The notes: generated by a model not told the origin, from the sequence alone. DNA of 64,000 nucleotides from Vicingaceae bacterium (GCA_019429185.1 JAHYJH010000001.1:1-64000); one strand, 5' to 3'; shown: positions 32,201 to 41,914, counted from the stretch's first letter. A program made the numbers and translations.

Positions 32201-32819
32201 CAGGGTTTAAACCTCCTTGGGAGGGATTTCCAATTCCTACAAAACCATTTGTTGGCACATTATATCCATCAAGAGTAACAGTTCGGTCAGCATTAACATG
32301 GATGCGTTCTCTGTTTGTAGTAAAAAACTTCATAGGGGTATTTTCTCTGTTTCGAAGCTGAGCAAATGTTGAAAACGGAATAGTGGAACTGGAAGAGTAG
32401 CCTACTTCAAAACCATCATTGGCATTAAAACCTGTTGAAAGGTCGGTGTATTTAGTTGTAGTATTAACCAACCCTAATGTTGGCTCTGTTTGATGTAAAT
32501 GTAGGCGAGCTGTTGGCGTGAAACCAAGAGGTAGGTCATTTCCCATAGCTATTCTTCCATCGGTATTTAGTGGTCCATTTCCGAAAACGGTCATTCTGTT
32601 TATCCCATTCGTATAAGTATAAATTGGGCTGTTCCACATTGTGCCGAAGATGTTGTTGGTACCAGCAAAACCAATGGGATTATTGCCACCTCTATACCAT
32701 GCACTCTGTGAAGTTTGACTTGTATTGTTAATATTTGGAGGAGGTGTTCCTGTTGGAGGTTGAGCATAAGAATAACTACTTATAAGTAGTAAACCTAAAA
32801 GAATTTTTAAATTTTTCAT
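29220..32819 (-). CDS. tail-fibre-like secreted protein with two S74-like chaperone segments and T9SS C-terminal domain
   Basis: SDQMFKTDVENI...YGFIAQEVEQVLPELI and LSDQTVKTNVQTL...IGFIAQEVAAVEPLL; C-term KGIYTYSLIADGKLIATKKMVKK. Confidence 0.82.
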   Translation of the reverse strand: MKNLKILLGLLLISSYSYAQPPTGTPPPNINNTSQTSQSAWYRGGNNPIGFAGTNNIFGTMWNSPIYTYTNGINRMTVFGNGPLNTDGRIAMGNDLPLGFTPTARLHLHQTEPTLGLVNTTTKYTDLSTGFNANDGFEVGYSSSSTIPFSTFAQLRNRENTPMKFFTTNRERIHVNADRTVTLDGYNVPTNGFVGIGNPSQGGLNPGLWDQRGPFSLLHLNGRTGFNSFVFAGGYRPWMRTGITFSDQIDLGYVGLRSVFPPGNINEMVINMSNDPLASFGPDDIVFRFTVTGNGNTTIDDDFDVYNDLDGRHLARFTGSGDFGLGPVFGVVQSNPNYVRPASLQHLSLMKLRSVYTQYTNRDDLINTGTEETVNDGLRIGIRGEQNPFMNGNALMYNQETRHLLFSTDVNTNNINIATGNTLERMRITSISAPTNLASGGYGVNNPAGLNGEITRVAISLDPNNPITRPLSLLHLGHNTVNTNNDGWRDWMNVGTFTSDDIDNIYVGLKNEGSTQDAVVNWGSDSLDNLRFIFTENLASSNPNGGAVASGLEVARFDPKKASTLPTPNYGMMGIGNFSPTGPNTAPADVVDAKLDIDGDLRIRHVTEDTTLLQVLVIDSNDHNRVHWRSISDFGGGVGNYCSDPQNPLIGSYEVPLNNFNYYFSGNGLPNTNSVSVGTPCSTILPAKFNSYQNAGALVGVNTIAGGFSNEDVASVPFLTFRGIFAEAIGIQDPTLKTTNIGGEFRARNSTINIGVRARVINSISNISASSTAGDFLANGPSGANQGIISQASNATSTNTGVQGIAFSAFTPSNQNIAGLFMSAGTTVNSYGIYASASGGSATNRAGFFNGNVEIINGVLISDQMFKTDVENIKGATDILRKLRPHTYQMDTANFPQFNFEERLQYGFIAQEVEQVLPELIHQSHMPEKLDSLGNIIYPAVDYKSLNYNSLIPITVQAVNEINAKIDKSTLSDQTVKTNVQTLNGSLAKVKQMRGVSYAWSTSAQNNMELDSLEHIGFIAQEVAAVEPLLTFVDDSNLVHVNYDRVAPLLVESVKELDDKIIAKDSIINNLEARLAYLEACIESANICTGNNRTMNNESNNDRTTQSVKLENINAIILQQNLPNPFAESTQINYVLPEDVLNAKMLFYDMNGRIINEVNINERGNGTLTVYGENLEKGIYTYSLIADGKLIATKKMVKK

Positions 32820-32834
32820 GTTGTTAAAGTTTAA

Positions 32835-33869
32835 TTACCTTAACAATTGTATAAAACCTTTATATGTATTTTCTTTTGTTGTGATAATGTAATAGTAAGT
32901 TCCTTCTGAGGCTATATTTCCACTTGTGGTTTTACCATCCCAAAAAGATTCATTATTGTTGCTTTCAAATAGTTTTTGCCCCCAACGATTATATATTTCT
33001 ACTTTCTCATAAGGGAAATTCAATACAAATAAGTCATTCATCCCATCAGCATTTGGAGTAAAAATATTTGGAATTATTACTTCAAATTCTACTTCAACTA
33101 ATTCAACTCCATCTACATAATAATAACTCATCGGAGCTACAAGAATGCTGTCAGGTGAAGTGTTTAGTGTATCATTCGTAAAAAGAAATGTGGTATCTAC
33201 AAAATAGCCAATAGTTAAAAATTGTTCATTTCCATCAGCTACAAATTCTCCCTCAATTTTTATCCAATTTAAGGTGTCTGTTAAAAATCCACTAGTATTA
33301 ATAACTTGTGGTTGGTCAACAATAGCAGCATACGTATTGGAATTAAAATCATTTGCACTAAATAATGCACCAATTTTTGAAACAGTGTATCCCACAAAAG
33401 GTGTTACTACGTAAAAAGATAAACGATAATTTTTGCCTGTTTCTAATGGATTTATTAACTTAGTTTGTAAGTATTCTCTATAATGAGTTCCAAAAGTTGC
33501 ATCAAATGCCAAAAAACCACAATACCCATTTCCATTTAAAGGTTGTTGATAACCTAATAGATTTTGAGGTACACCAGCAAATTGCCAAGTTGTAGCATTA
33601 TTGCACACATTAAAATAGTCAGAAGTCCCCAACTTAGTTGGAGCAGTCCAACCCGTGCAATGTTCTATTTGTAAATCACCAGGGGTAGATATATTTGTCG
33701 GACACGTATCATAAATTTCAAAATCGCCATTAAAAACGAGGTTTTGGGCGGAGGAAATGTTAAATGTTAAATTTTGAATTATAAATAAAAGAAAAAATTT
33801 AATAAAAGGTTTATACTCCCGAGTTTTCGGGAACTGAACACATAACAATATGTTTTTAAAGTTCAGCAA
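32835..33869 (-). CDS. secreted protein with gliding motility-associated (T9SS type B) C-terminal domain
   Basis: NIFTPNADGMNDLFVLNFPYEKVEIYNRWGQKLFES...GTYYYIITTKENTYKGFIQLLR. Confidence 0.85.
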   Translation of the reverse strand: MLNFKNILLCVQFPKTREYKPFIKFFLLFIIQNLTFNISSAQNLVFNGDFEIYDTCPTNISTPGDLQIEHCTGWTAPTKLGTSDYFNVCNNATTWQFAGVPQNLLGYQQPLNGNGYCGFLAFDATFGTHYREYLQTKLINPLETGKNYRLSFYVVTPFVGYTVSKIGALFSANDFNSNTYAAIVDQPQVINTSGFLTDTLNWIKIEGEFVADGNEQFLTIGYFVDTTFLFTNDTLNTSPDSILVAPMSYYYVDGVELVEVEFEVIIPNIFTPNADGMNDLFVLNFPYEKVEIYNRWGQKLFESNNNESFWDGKTTSGNIASEGTYYYIITTKENTYKGFIQLLR

Positions 33870-34056
33870 TTGTTAAAAGTTTGGTTTAAATAATTAAAGT
33901 TAGTTACGCTTATTATTTATAAACTCAAAAATAAGCAAAAAAGTTGCTTTTGGTTTTGCTTGGCAAAAGGATAAAGCAATAAAAGGTTGGACTATCTAAT
34001 CATAGGCAGCCCTCCTAAACTTATTAAATGAACTAATAAAAAGTGTGTAAGATTTA

Positions 34057-34084
34057 CTCTCTCTCTCTCTCTCTCTCTCTCTCT
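34057..34084. repeat. (CT)14 microsatellite
   Basis: 28 nt of perfect CT dinucleotides. Confidence 0.97.
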
Positions 34085-34269
34085 ACGGCTGTAAGAGTTG
34101 TAGCGTTTTGGTGGGTGTTATGAATTAAAAGTTGAAACATAAGAAAAGTAATTTTAATGTGGCTAAGATAAAAACAAAAAATTAAAAAACAAAATTAATT
34201 TACTGGTAATTAGTGGTCTAGGTGCTTTTACTTAGGTGTGCTACGTAGTTTTACGCAAAGGGTATTTTT

Positions 34270-34392
34270 TGTCAGTTCGAGTAGGTTCAACGGAGCTTTA
34301 GCGGAGTTGAATCGTATCGAGAACAGTTATTTAGTTATAAAACTATCAACTTCTCGATACGCCCTCATGCTTCGGACTACTCGAAGTGACAG
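34270..34392. repeat. imperfect inverted-repeat element (TGTCAGTTCGAGTAG ... CTACTCGAAGTGACAG)
   Basis: Outer arms plus inner cgtatcgagaa / ttctcgatacg arms. Confidence 0.8.
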
Positions 34393-34419
34393 TTTTTTTG
34401 AGTTTTTAGTTTACTTACT

Positions 34420-37400
34420 TTATCTAACCAATGTAACGGTTCCAAGCATTTCTCCATAAGTTTTCAGCACATCTTTATAGGTTACTTTCCAAACATACAC
34501 ATCGTTTTTAACCAAAGTACCTTTGTATAAACCATCCCAGCCATTTTTCATATCGTTTGAATAGAATATTTTTTCACCCCATCGGTCAAAAATATACATT
34601 TCAAATTCAATAATATCAACACCATAAGCAAAAAAGATATCATTTATACCATCACCATCAGGAGTGAATGAATTAGGAACATAAATAGCTCCATCGAAAA
34701 AAATTGAAATTGTATCGTAATTATAACAGCCATTTTTTCCTAAAACAGTTACCATAAAAGTGGATGATTGGTTTACATTAACTATTGGGTTAGGGCAGTC
34801 GGAACAGCTTAATCCTTGAGTTGGCGACCAACTAAAAACAAGTCCGTTGGAAACGGCATTTAATTGAACAGGGCTACCCCAATTGGTTTTTATATCTAAA
34901 CCTAAATCAATCAATGGTTTGGTAAGTGTATCTACAAAAACGGAAAGCATAGTTGTGCAACTGTTGGTGTCTGTAATTGCAACACTAAAAGTAATTGGGG
35001 CGAATATAGTTGCAGAAGGATTACTGATGTTCGGATTATTCATTCCAACTGTCGGAGACCATAAATAGGTTTCACCTCCTGTTGCCCATAAATTAACTCT
35101 ATCGCCAACGCAAACACTGGTATCATCAACAATGGTTGCATACACTTCAAAAATAGAAACAAGTATGGTGTCAAAATCAGACCCACATCCGTTTATTACT
35201 TCCATAATATAAGTGGTATTTTGAGATGGAAATGCGAATGGATTAGAATCGGTAGGATTAATTAATGTGGCTGTTGGAGTCCAATTATAAGTTCTTCCCC
35301 ATGTTCCTGATCCATAAATTTGAATGGTATCACCTTTGCAAATAGTTGTGTCGTTCATAGTTATAGCTATAGGAACAATGCTGTCAACAGAAACAGTAAC
35401 AGAGGTATCCCAAACACAGGAATTGGCATCCGTTATTTCAACTGTGTACGTTGTGCTAGTTGTTGGAGATGCAATAGGGTTAGCAATAGTAGCATTATTG
35501 AGTGATGCAGCAGGTTGCCAAGCATAAGAAACTCCACTAGAAGCGGTGAGTTGCGTGCTTTGTCCTAAGCAAATTACAGTGTCGGGAGAAATGGAAATGT
35601 TTTTTTGAAAAACGGTTACTAATAGTTGAGCAGTGTCTGTTCCACAAGTATCAAAAACAATAACGGTATAAAGTGTTGTGGTATCTGGAAAAACAAAAGG
35701 GTTATCAATACTATCGTTAGTAATGTTGTAATTTGGACTCCAAACATAAGAAGTGCCACCTGAAGCATTAAGTTGAACAGAATCACCCCTACAAATACCA
35801 TTAACAGGATTAGTTATGGCTATTGGTGGACCACCAACAATAATATCTACATAATCAGAATCTACTAACATGCAGAAAATGGAGTCGATAGCAATGAGCA
35901 AAACTTGGTAAGTGCCAATAGAATCAAAAATATGGGAAGGTTGAAAGTTGGTGGAGGTGTTGCCATCCTGAAAATCCCAAAAATAGGAAAAAGCGTTAGT
36001 ACTTAAATTTTGAAAATGAATAGTATCACCTAAACAAATAATAGTGTCATTCATTGTTAAAGCTATAGGAACGATAGTGTCAACAGAAACAGTAACAGAG
36101 GTATCCCAAACACAGGAATTGGCATCCGTTATTTCAACTGTGTACGTTGTGCTGGTTGTTGGAGATGCAATAGGGTTAGCAATAGTAGTGTCGTTGAGTG
36201 ATGTTGCTGGTTGCCAAGTGTAGGCAACTCCACCAGAAGCACTTATTTGTATGCTTAGACCAATACAGATTAATGTATCAGGAGAAATGGAAATGTTTTT
36301 TTGAAAAACGGTTACTAATAGTTGAGAAGTGTCAATTCCACAACTATCAAAAACAATAACGGTATAGAGTGTTGTGGTATCTGGAAAAACGAAAGGGTTA
36401 TCAATACTATCGTTAGTAATATTATAATTTGGACTCCAAAAATAAGAAGTGCCGCCTGATGCATTGAGCTGAACGGAATCACCTCTACAAATAGCATTAA
36501 CAGGGTTAGTTATGGCTGTAGGTGGACCACCAACAAAAACATCTACATAATCGGTATCCACTAATATACAAGAGATAGAATCAAGGGCAATTAACATCAC
36601 ATGATATACTCCAACAGAGTCAAAAACATGGGAAGGCTGAAAGTCGGTGGAGGTATTTCCGTCTTGAAAATCCCAAAAATAGGAAACACCGCCATTACTT
36701 AGGTTTTGAAAATGAACGGTATCACCAATACAGTAAAAAGGTGTAGTAAATACTTCAGCATCGGCAGTTAAATTGGTTAAATCCATTTTAAAAACACCCA
36801 AATTACAATTTGGACCATTGTCTGTGTTTGACCAAGCTCCAGGAGTAGTAGGAAAATCGGAAGTTGCACCAAAGCAAGAAGCACAAACCGCTTGATAAAC
36901 AATCCCTCTTTTATCGAACCTGCTTGTTCCTCCATCCACATGGTCGAAACTGGCATTTCCTCCAAAAAAGGTGGCATATATAATGGTGTTGGCATCTTCA
37001 GAAAACATAACTAAATAATAATCACTTCCATCGGTTGTCGGTTGAATTGCTCCAAGAGTAATAGGTAATCCATTGGTCGTACTATTTGTTGCTAAAGCAC
37101 TTCCATTTACAGCTCCTCCCCAACCAGAAATAAGAATATAATTACACTCATTCACTAAGAATGCAGAAAGAGCAATATCAATTTGTCCAGAACTTGTTCC
37201 GAAAGTAGTTGAGAAAACGGTGGTTGATAAATCGGGAGTGAGTTTATGGATAAACTGACCACTATTAGGATTGTTGTAAACTGTTGCAGGAAATATGGGA
37301 TAACCACCAACTGTTTGCCCAACAACAAAAACATTATCTGCTGTGTCTAATTGGACAAAATAGCATTGGTTGTAAGAGCTTGCTGTTCCTATGTAAGTGG

Positions 37401-38964
37401 AAGCAATAAGGTTGGTAGCTGAGTTATTTATTTTGGCAACCCAACCGTCAGTATTTCCTAAACTTGTCGGGTTTAATGTTGTTGGAGTTGTCGGAAAATT
37501 AGAACTTGTTGTTCCTCCTGCAACTAAAATATCGCCCGTAGTAGAAAATTGAAGGGAATAGGCAGCATCTAAGCCAGTACCACCAATGTAAGTAGAAAAA
37601 AGTAATGTATTTAAATTGGGTGATAATTTGAATACGCAACCATCACTAGATCCAGCATTGTTTGTTTGAATAACTCCAGCAGTTACAGGAAAATCGGTTG
37701 AATTAGTTACAGTAGCAACATATACATTGTCATTTGCATCTACAATAATTTCTCCTCTGTGGTCATCTGCATAATTGTATTTTAGAGGTGCAGCACTGTT
37801 AAGTCCGTCATTTGAGGATCCTCCAACAAAAGTGGAAGCCAACAAGACTTGTCCGTTAGCACTAAATTTGGAAACATAAATATCATAACCACTATTTTTA
37901 ACGGTGGAATAAGCTCCAGCAGTTGTTGGAAAATTGGGAGAATTGGTTGTACCAAAAACAAGCAATTCATCGTTGCTGTTCACAATTAAACTATGAGGAT
38001 AATCGGCACCAGCCCCTCCTAAGTAGGTTGAATATTCCAAAAGAGAACCATTGGTTGAAAATTTACTTATAGAAATATCGGTATAACCTCCTCCAAAGAG
38101 TACTTGAATGGCTCCTAAAGTTAGCGGATAACCAGTACCGAAACTTACTCCTCCACCAAATAAGTTTCCAGCATCGTTAAATGTGGAAGTAAATCCCCAA
38201 TTATCAACTGTTGCCCCAGAGTAGGAAGCAAAAATAAGTGCAGGATCAATAATTAACGGATATGCTTTGTTATATCCTTTTGGAAACTTGAAGGAGAGTG
38301 TTTTATTTTCTAATACGAAACTGCATTTAACTTCTTTTTCGATGCCATTAATGAGTTGATAAGCGTAAGGTTTTTGTTCAATAATTTCATTTACAGATGT
38401 TTTTATATGTAAGTTTCCGTTTTTTAAAAATAATTCATCAACACCTTTATAGTCTAATTGAATTTGATTAGGATTCCCTTCAGGGAGAACAATAAAATCA
38501 TATTTTAAAATTCCTTTATTTAGATAGAATTTTAAATCAATGTTTTTGTAGAGTTCTTGATAAGCAACTTCTTCATATTTTTTCACATTGGAAGCCCATT
38601 TTGATTGGTCATTTCCTACAAAATAATTTTCATAATCGGGACGAACTTTTGATGTTTTAAAGGTAGGAGTGAGGGCATTTTTAAATTCTACTTTAAAAGC
38701 GTGCATATTAATAATAGAATCTTGATGTGTTGGATTTTTGATAAATTGATGGTGTAATTCATCAATTCTATTCAAATCTTCTTCCTTATAAAAACGGTAG
38801 GTTAGGGCATTTTCTTCAATAAATAAATCACCAGCAGGTATTCGGGCACGAAACATTACATTTTCTTCCCATTGTCCTTTATTTTCACGAAACTCTATAT
38901 AAGGTCGCTGAGCAAGAGCTAACATACTTACTAATAAAAACAATATGAGTATGAGTTTTCTCAA
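34420..38964 (-). CDS. large secreted SBBP-repeat/PKD protein with gliding motility-associated C-terminal domain
   Basis: N-term YIEFRENKGQWEENVMFRA, SBBP-like repeats, PKD-like segments, C-term VPNSFTPDGDGINDIFFAYGVDIIEFEMYIFDRWGEKIF. Confidence 0.87.
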   Translation of the reverse strand: MRKLILILFLLVSMLALAQRPYIEFRENKGQWEENVMFRARIPAGDLFIEENALTYRFYKEEDLNRIDELHHQFIKNPTHQDSIINMHAFKVEFKNALTPTFKTSKVRPDYENYFVGNDQSKWASNVKKYEEVAYQELYKNIDLKFYLNKGILKYDFIVLPEGNPNQIQLDYKGVDELFLKNGNLHIKTSVNEIIEQKPYAYQLINGIEKEVKCSFVLENKTLSFKFPKGYNKAYPLIIDPALIFASYSGATVDNWGFTSTFNDAGNLFGGGVSFGTGYPLTLGAIQVLFGGGYTDISISKFSTNGSLLEYSTYLGGAGADYPHSLIVNSNDELLVFGTTNSPNFPTTAGAYSTVKNSGYDIYVSKFSANGQVLLASTFVGGSSNDGLNSAAPLKYNYADDHRGEIIVDANDNVYVATVTNSTDFPVTAGVIQTNNAGSSDGCVFKLSPNLNTLLFSTYIGGTGLDAAYSLQFSTTGDILVAGGTTSSNFPTTPTTLNPTSLGNTDGWVAKINNSATNLIASTYIGTASSYNQCYFVQLDTADNVFVVGQTVGGYPIFPATVYNNPNSGQFIHKLTPDLSTTVFSTTFGTSSGQIDIALSAFLVNECNYILISGWGGAVNGSALATNSTTNGLPITLGAIQPTTDGSDYYLVMFSEDANTIIYATFFGGNASFDHVDGGTSRFDKRGIVYQAVCASCFGATSDFPTTPGAWSNTDNGPNCNLGVFKMDLTNLTADAEVFTTPFYCIGDTVHFQNLSNGGVSYFWDFQDGNTSTDFQPSHVFDSVGVYHVMLIALDSISCILVDTDYVDVFVGGPPTAITNPVNAICRGDSVQLNASGGTSYFWSPNYNITNDSIDNPFVFPDTTTLYTVIVFDSCGIDTSQLLVTVFQKNISISPDTLICIGLSIQISASGGVAYTWQPATSLNDTTIANPIASPTTSTTYTVEITDANSCVWDTSVTVSVDTIVPIALTMNDTIICLGDTIHFQNLSTNAFSYFWDFQDGNTSTNFQPSHIFDSIGTYQVLLIAIDSIFCMLVDSDYVDIIVGGPPIAITNPVNGICRGDSVQLNASGGTSYVWSPNYNITNDSIDNPFVFPDTTTLYTVIVFDTCGTDTAQLLVTVFQKNISISPDTVICLGQSTQLTASSGVSYAWQPAASLNNATIANPIASPTTSTTYTVEITDANSCVWDTSVTVSVDSIVPIAITMNDTTICKGDTIQIYGSGTWGRTYNWTPTATLINPTDSNPFAFPSQNTTYIMEVINGCGSDFDTILVSIFEVYATIVDDTSVCVGDRVNLWATGGETYLWSPTVGMNNPNISNPSATIFAPITFSVAITDTNSCTTMLSVFVDTLTKPLIDLGLDIKTNWGSPVQLNAVSNGLVFSWSPTQGLSCSDCPNPIVNVNQSSTFMVTVLGKNGCYNYDTISIFFDGAIYVPNSFTPDGDGINDIFFAYGVDIIEFEMYIFDRWGEKIFYSNDMKNGWDGLYKGTLVKNDVYVWKVTYKDVLKTYGEMLGTVTLVR
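35383..36774 (-). repeat. 696-bp (232-codon) internal tandem duplication inside the PKD protein gene
   Basis: GDTVHFQNLS...VTVSVD and its near-identical second copy; aligned DNA offset of 696 bp (35383 vs 36079). Confidence 0.9.
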
Positions 38965-39124
38965 GATTAAGGTTTTTTGTATCTAATTGCAATATACAAT
39001 ATTAAGCAATCATAATTGATTACTTAGACTTAATTTTTTAATATTGGTTGCTTTATTAACAAATTGTTATAATTAAAGAGAATCCAATTATAGTACTAAT
39101 TTTTACCTTTTAATAGAACTAATG

Positions 39125-39275
39125 AGTCCAGTCTAAAAAGTTAAAAAAATAAAAAATGCCACAAAGTCATTAAGTCACTAAGATGCACAAAGAACTGAAT
39201 TTTAATATTTTAAACTTCGTGGTACTTTGAGCCTTTGTGTCTTAGTGGCAAAAAAATGACTTTTTAGACTGCACT
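39125..39275. repeat. MITE-like element with 17-bp terminal inverted repeats (one mismatch)
   Basis: agtccagtctaaaaagt (39125-39141) / actttttagactgcact (39259-39275), enclosing a gccacaaag...cttagtggc inverted repeat. Confidence 0.75.
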
Positions 39276-39277
39276 CA

Positions 39278-39694
39278 CTAATTAAAAATACGTAGTGTCG
39301 CTCCATCAAATGATGTATTGTATTCTCGAAGTGGAAGTACAGCTGGACCATTTAAAACGCTGCCATCTGTAACTAAAAAACGAGATCCACAACAAGCATC
39401 TAATCCTGAAATGTTATTGGTTTCAATACTTACTAATGCACACGTATTTTGAGGCTGAAAGGTACAATGTCTGTCAAAAGCTCTAAATTGGTCGTTAGAT
39501 ACTTTATAAACAATAATTCCTCTTGAACCGCCAACTATGTAAATCCAACTGTTAACGGCATTTAAACCAATAAACTGAGGGTCTGTGGTTTGCATAAAAA
39601 TATTTACATGCACAAAAGGAATATTACTATTATCGTCTTTGTTGCATCCTAAAATAAGTAAGAGTATAATAATAAATAATTTATTTTTTTTCAC
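39278..39694 (-). CDS. small lipoprotein, degenerate Rieske-like
   Basis: Lipobox LLILGC; FRAFDRHCTFQPQNTCALV...DACCGSRFLVTDGSVLNGPAVLPLREY resembles the Rieske fold pattern. Confidence 0.65.
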   Translation of the reverse strand: MKKNKLFIIILLLILGCNKDDNSNIPFVHVNIFMQTTDPQFIGLNAVNSWIYIVGGSRGIIVYKVSNDQFRAFDRHCTFQPQNTCALVSIETNNISGLDACCGSRFLVTDGSVLNGPAVLPLREYNTSFDGATLRIFN

Positions 39695-39717
39695 GTGTTT
39701 ATATTTTTATAGTTACA

Positions 39718-39809
39718 CACCCCTGCCTCTCTCATCCCGATTCCGATAGCTATCGGAACTATTGGGAGGGGAATCCAACGCACAAAGCCAGTAATCATTC
39801 TCCTGTGTG
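39718..39809. repeat. dispersed repeat family C, copy 2 (reverse)
   Basis: gggaggggaatccaacgcacaaagccagtaatcattctcctgtgtg; contains ccgatagctatcgg palindrome. Confidence 0.7.
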
Positions 39810-40183
39810 TTAAACTTTTTAGCGTGGTTTTCTAAGTATGTTACTACAAAGTTAACAATATATACTTATTTATACTCAACACAGATAGCTTTTCGGTTTT
39901 TTCACTTTTTCTTTTTCTCTGCGTTAAAATTTTAAACCGTAACTAAGTTATGCTTACAGCTTACACGTAAACTCACTCATTTAACTCCTATACAACTAAT
40001 TTTTAACTTACTTATTATCAATATTTTAAAAATATTGATGTAGAAAATTTAAAGGATCACGCACACCCCTAATCCCTAAAGGGAGTCTACGCACGTGGTA
40101 GTGTTGGCACTCTCCACCTCAGGCGGATTCGGGGATAGCGGAGGGAGTAAATCCTTAATTTCCTTACCGTCTCCTATATAATT

Positions 40184-40517
40184 AGAGTTTGTCCATAATG
40201 TCCGATTTATTCAAAGTATCTATTGTTTTTAAAGGTTTTACTCATTGTTGTTTATTTTTTTTATAGGTATTACTCACTTTTGCTTATTTTTTTTATAAGT
40301 GTGAGTGAACTCACTTTGTTCGGTTCGTGAGCTCACTTCGCTCGGTTCTTCGTTATTCTCGTTTTTTAAATCAGTCATTTACACAAGTAAACTCCTGAAT
40401 TTAAAAAACTTCGAAACCTCGAACTCGAACATTACTCACAATATTAAATTGTTTTTTAGTTGTGTTCGTGAGTTCGCTTCGCTCAGTTCTGAACCAAACT
40501 CTCGACTTTATGGACAG
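40184..40517. repeat. MITE-like element family A, composite copy
   Basis: Starts agagtttgtccataatgtccgattt, ends ctcgactttatggacagg; 40346-40433 identical to 53118-53205 (88 bp). Confidence 0.8.
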
Positions 40518-40751
40518 GCACTAATTAATTTTAATACAATGCATTTTCCAAATTATCTATTTTGAGGTTGGAATTTTTCCATTCCCGCTAACTACTAGCT
40601 AAATGCCATGTCTTGATAAAGAAAAAAAGGGACTACAGGATTAAGATTGAAGTTCTTTTATAAAAACAAATATGCTTTTAAACATAAATTGACATAAAAA
40701 ATCACTACATACATACTAATGTGACTAAAACCATAGGAGTTGATTACGATT

Positions 40752-40780
40752 TATAGCCCCGACCTTAAGGTTGGGGCTAT
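40752..40780. terminator. hairpin downstream of recA
   Basis: atagccccgaccttaaggttggggctat. Confidence 0.6.
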
Positions 40781-40906
40781 TAAAAACAAATAACAAAAGG
40801 GCTTTAGCCACATTGTATTATTTTATTCTATTATTAGTAAAAAAAATGTTCACAATAAATCCTGTAATGCCGAAAAAAATAAATTCGTCAAAACTCCCAA
40901 AAAGTA

Positions 40907-41914
40907 TTACTTATCTTCTAAAATAGCAATAATTTTTTGTTCTAATTCATCCATTAATTCCGGGTTGTCTTGGATTAATGTTTTTACTGCATCTCTTCCT
41001 TGTCCGAGTTTGGTATCGCCATAGCTAAACCAACTACCAGATTTTTTAATGATTTCGTGATCCACTGCTAAATCAATAATTTCGCCTACTTTAGAAATTC
41101 CTTGACCATACATAATGTCAAATTCGGCTTTACGGAAAGGAGGAGCCACTTTATTTTTTACGATTTTCACCTTTGTTCGGTTTCCAGTAATTTCTTCACC
41201 GTCTTTAATTTGCGTAGCTCTTCGAATATCAATTCTGATAGAAGCATAAAATTTAAGGGCATTTCCACCTGAGGTAGTTTCTGGGTTTCCGAACATTACT
41301 CCAATTTTTTCTCTCAATTGATTGATGAAGATGGTACAGCAATTGGCTTTTTGGATAGAAGAAGTTAATTTACGCAATGCCTTAGACATCAAACGTGCTT
41401 GTAAACCCATTTGAGAATCGCCCATTTCGCCTTCAATTTCTGCTTTTGGTGTAAGTGCAGCTACAGAGTCAATAATTAACAAATCAACAGCTCCCGAACG
41501 AATAAGGTTGTCTGCAATTTCCAAAGCTTGTTCGCCATTGTCGGGCTGAGAGATGATTAAATCATCAATGTTTACACCTAAAGCCGTAGCATACGTAGGA
41601 TCAAAAGCGTGTTCAGCATCAATAAAAGCAGCAATTCCACCTTGTTTCTGACATTCGGCAATAGCATGAATGGTAAGGGTAGTTTTCCCAGATGATTCTG
41701 GTCCATAAATTTCAACTACTCGTCCTTTTGGATAGCCTTTAATTCCAAGGGCTAAGTCGAGTGTTAATGAACCTGTAGGGATAACATCTACATTTTGAGC
41801 GGGAGAATCTCCTAATTTCATTACGATGCCTTTTCCATACGACTTTTCAAGTCTGTCCATGGTTAATTGAAGGGCTTTTAATTTTTCTGCATTTACTTCT
41901 TTTACTGCTGCCAT
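40907..41914 (-). CDS. recA: recombinase RecA
   Basis: [23 protein letters not shown] Walker [41 protein letters not shown]. Confidence 0.98.
   Translation of the reverse strand: MAAVKEVNAEKLKALQLTMDRLEKSYGKGIVMKLGDSPAQNVDVIPTGSLTLDLALGIKGYPKGRVVEIYGPESSGKTTLTIHAIAECQKQGGIAAFIDAEHAFDPTYATALGVNIDDLIISQPDNGEQALEIADNLIRSGAVDLLIIDSVAALTPKAEIEGEMGDSQMGLQARLMSKALRKLTSSIQKANCCTIFINQLREKIGVMFGNPETTSGGNALKFYASIRIDIRRATQIKDGEEITGNRTKVKIVKNKVAPPFRKAEFDIMYGQGISKVGEIIDLAVDHEIIKKSGSWFSYGDTKLGQGRDAVKTLIQDNPELMDELEQKIIAILEDK

Noticed and set aside
34057-34150. Small peptide gene through the (AG)14 tract
   Set aside because: About 28 codons ending right after the tract, no support as a coding sequence; kept only as a microsatellite.
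35619-35801. 60-aa minus-strand ORFs at 35619 and 36315 as paired genes
   Set aside because: Alternative-frame shadows of the two copies of the internal duplication; their similarity is explained by the duplicated DNA.
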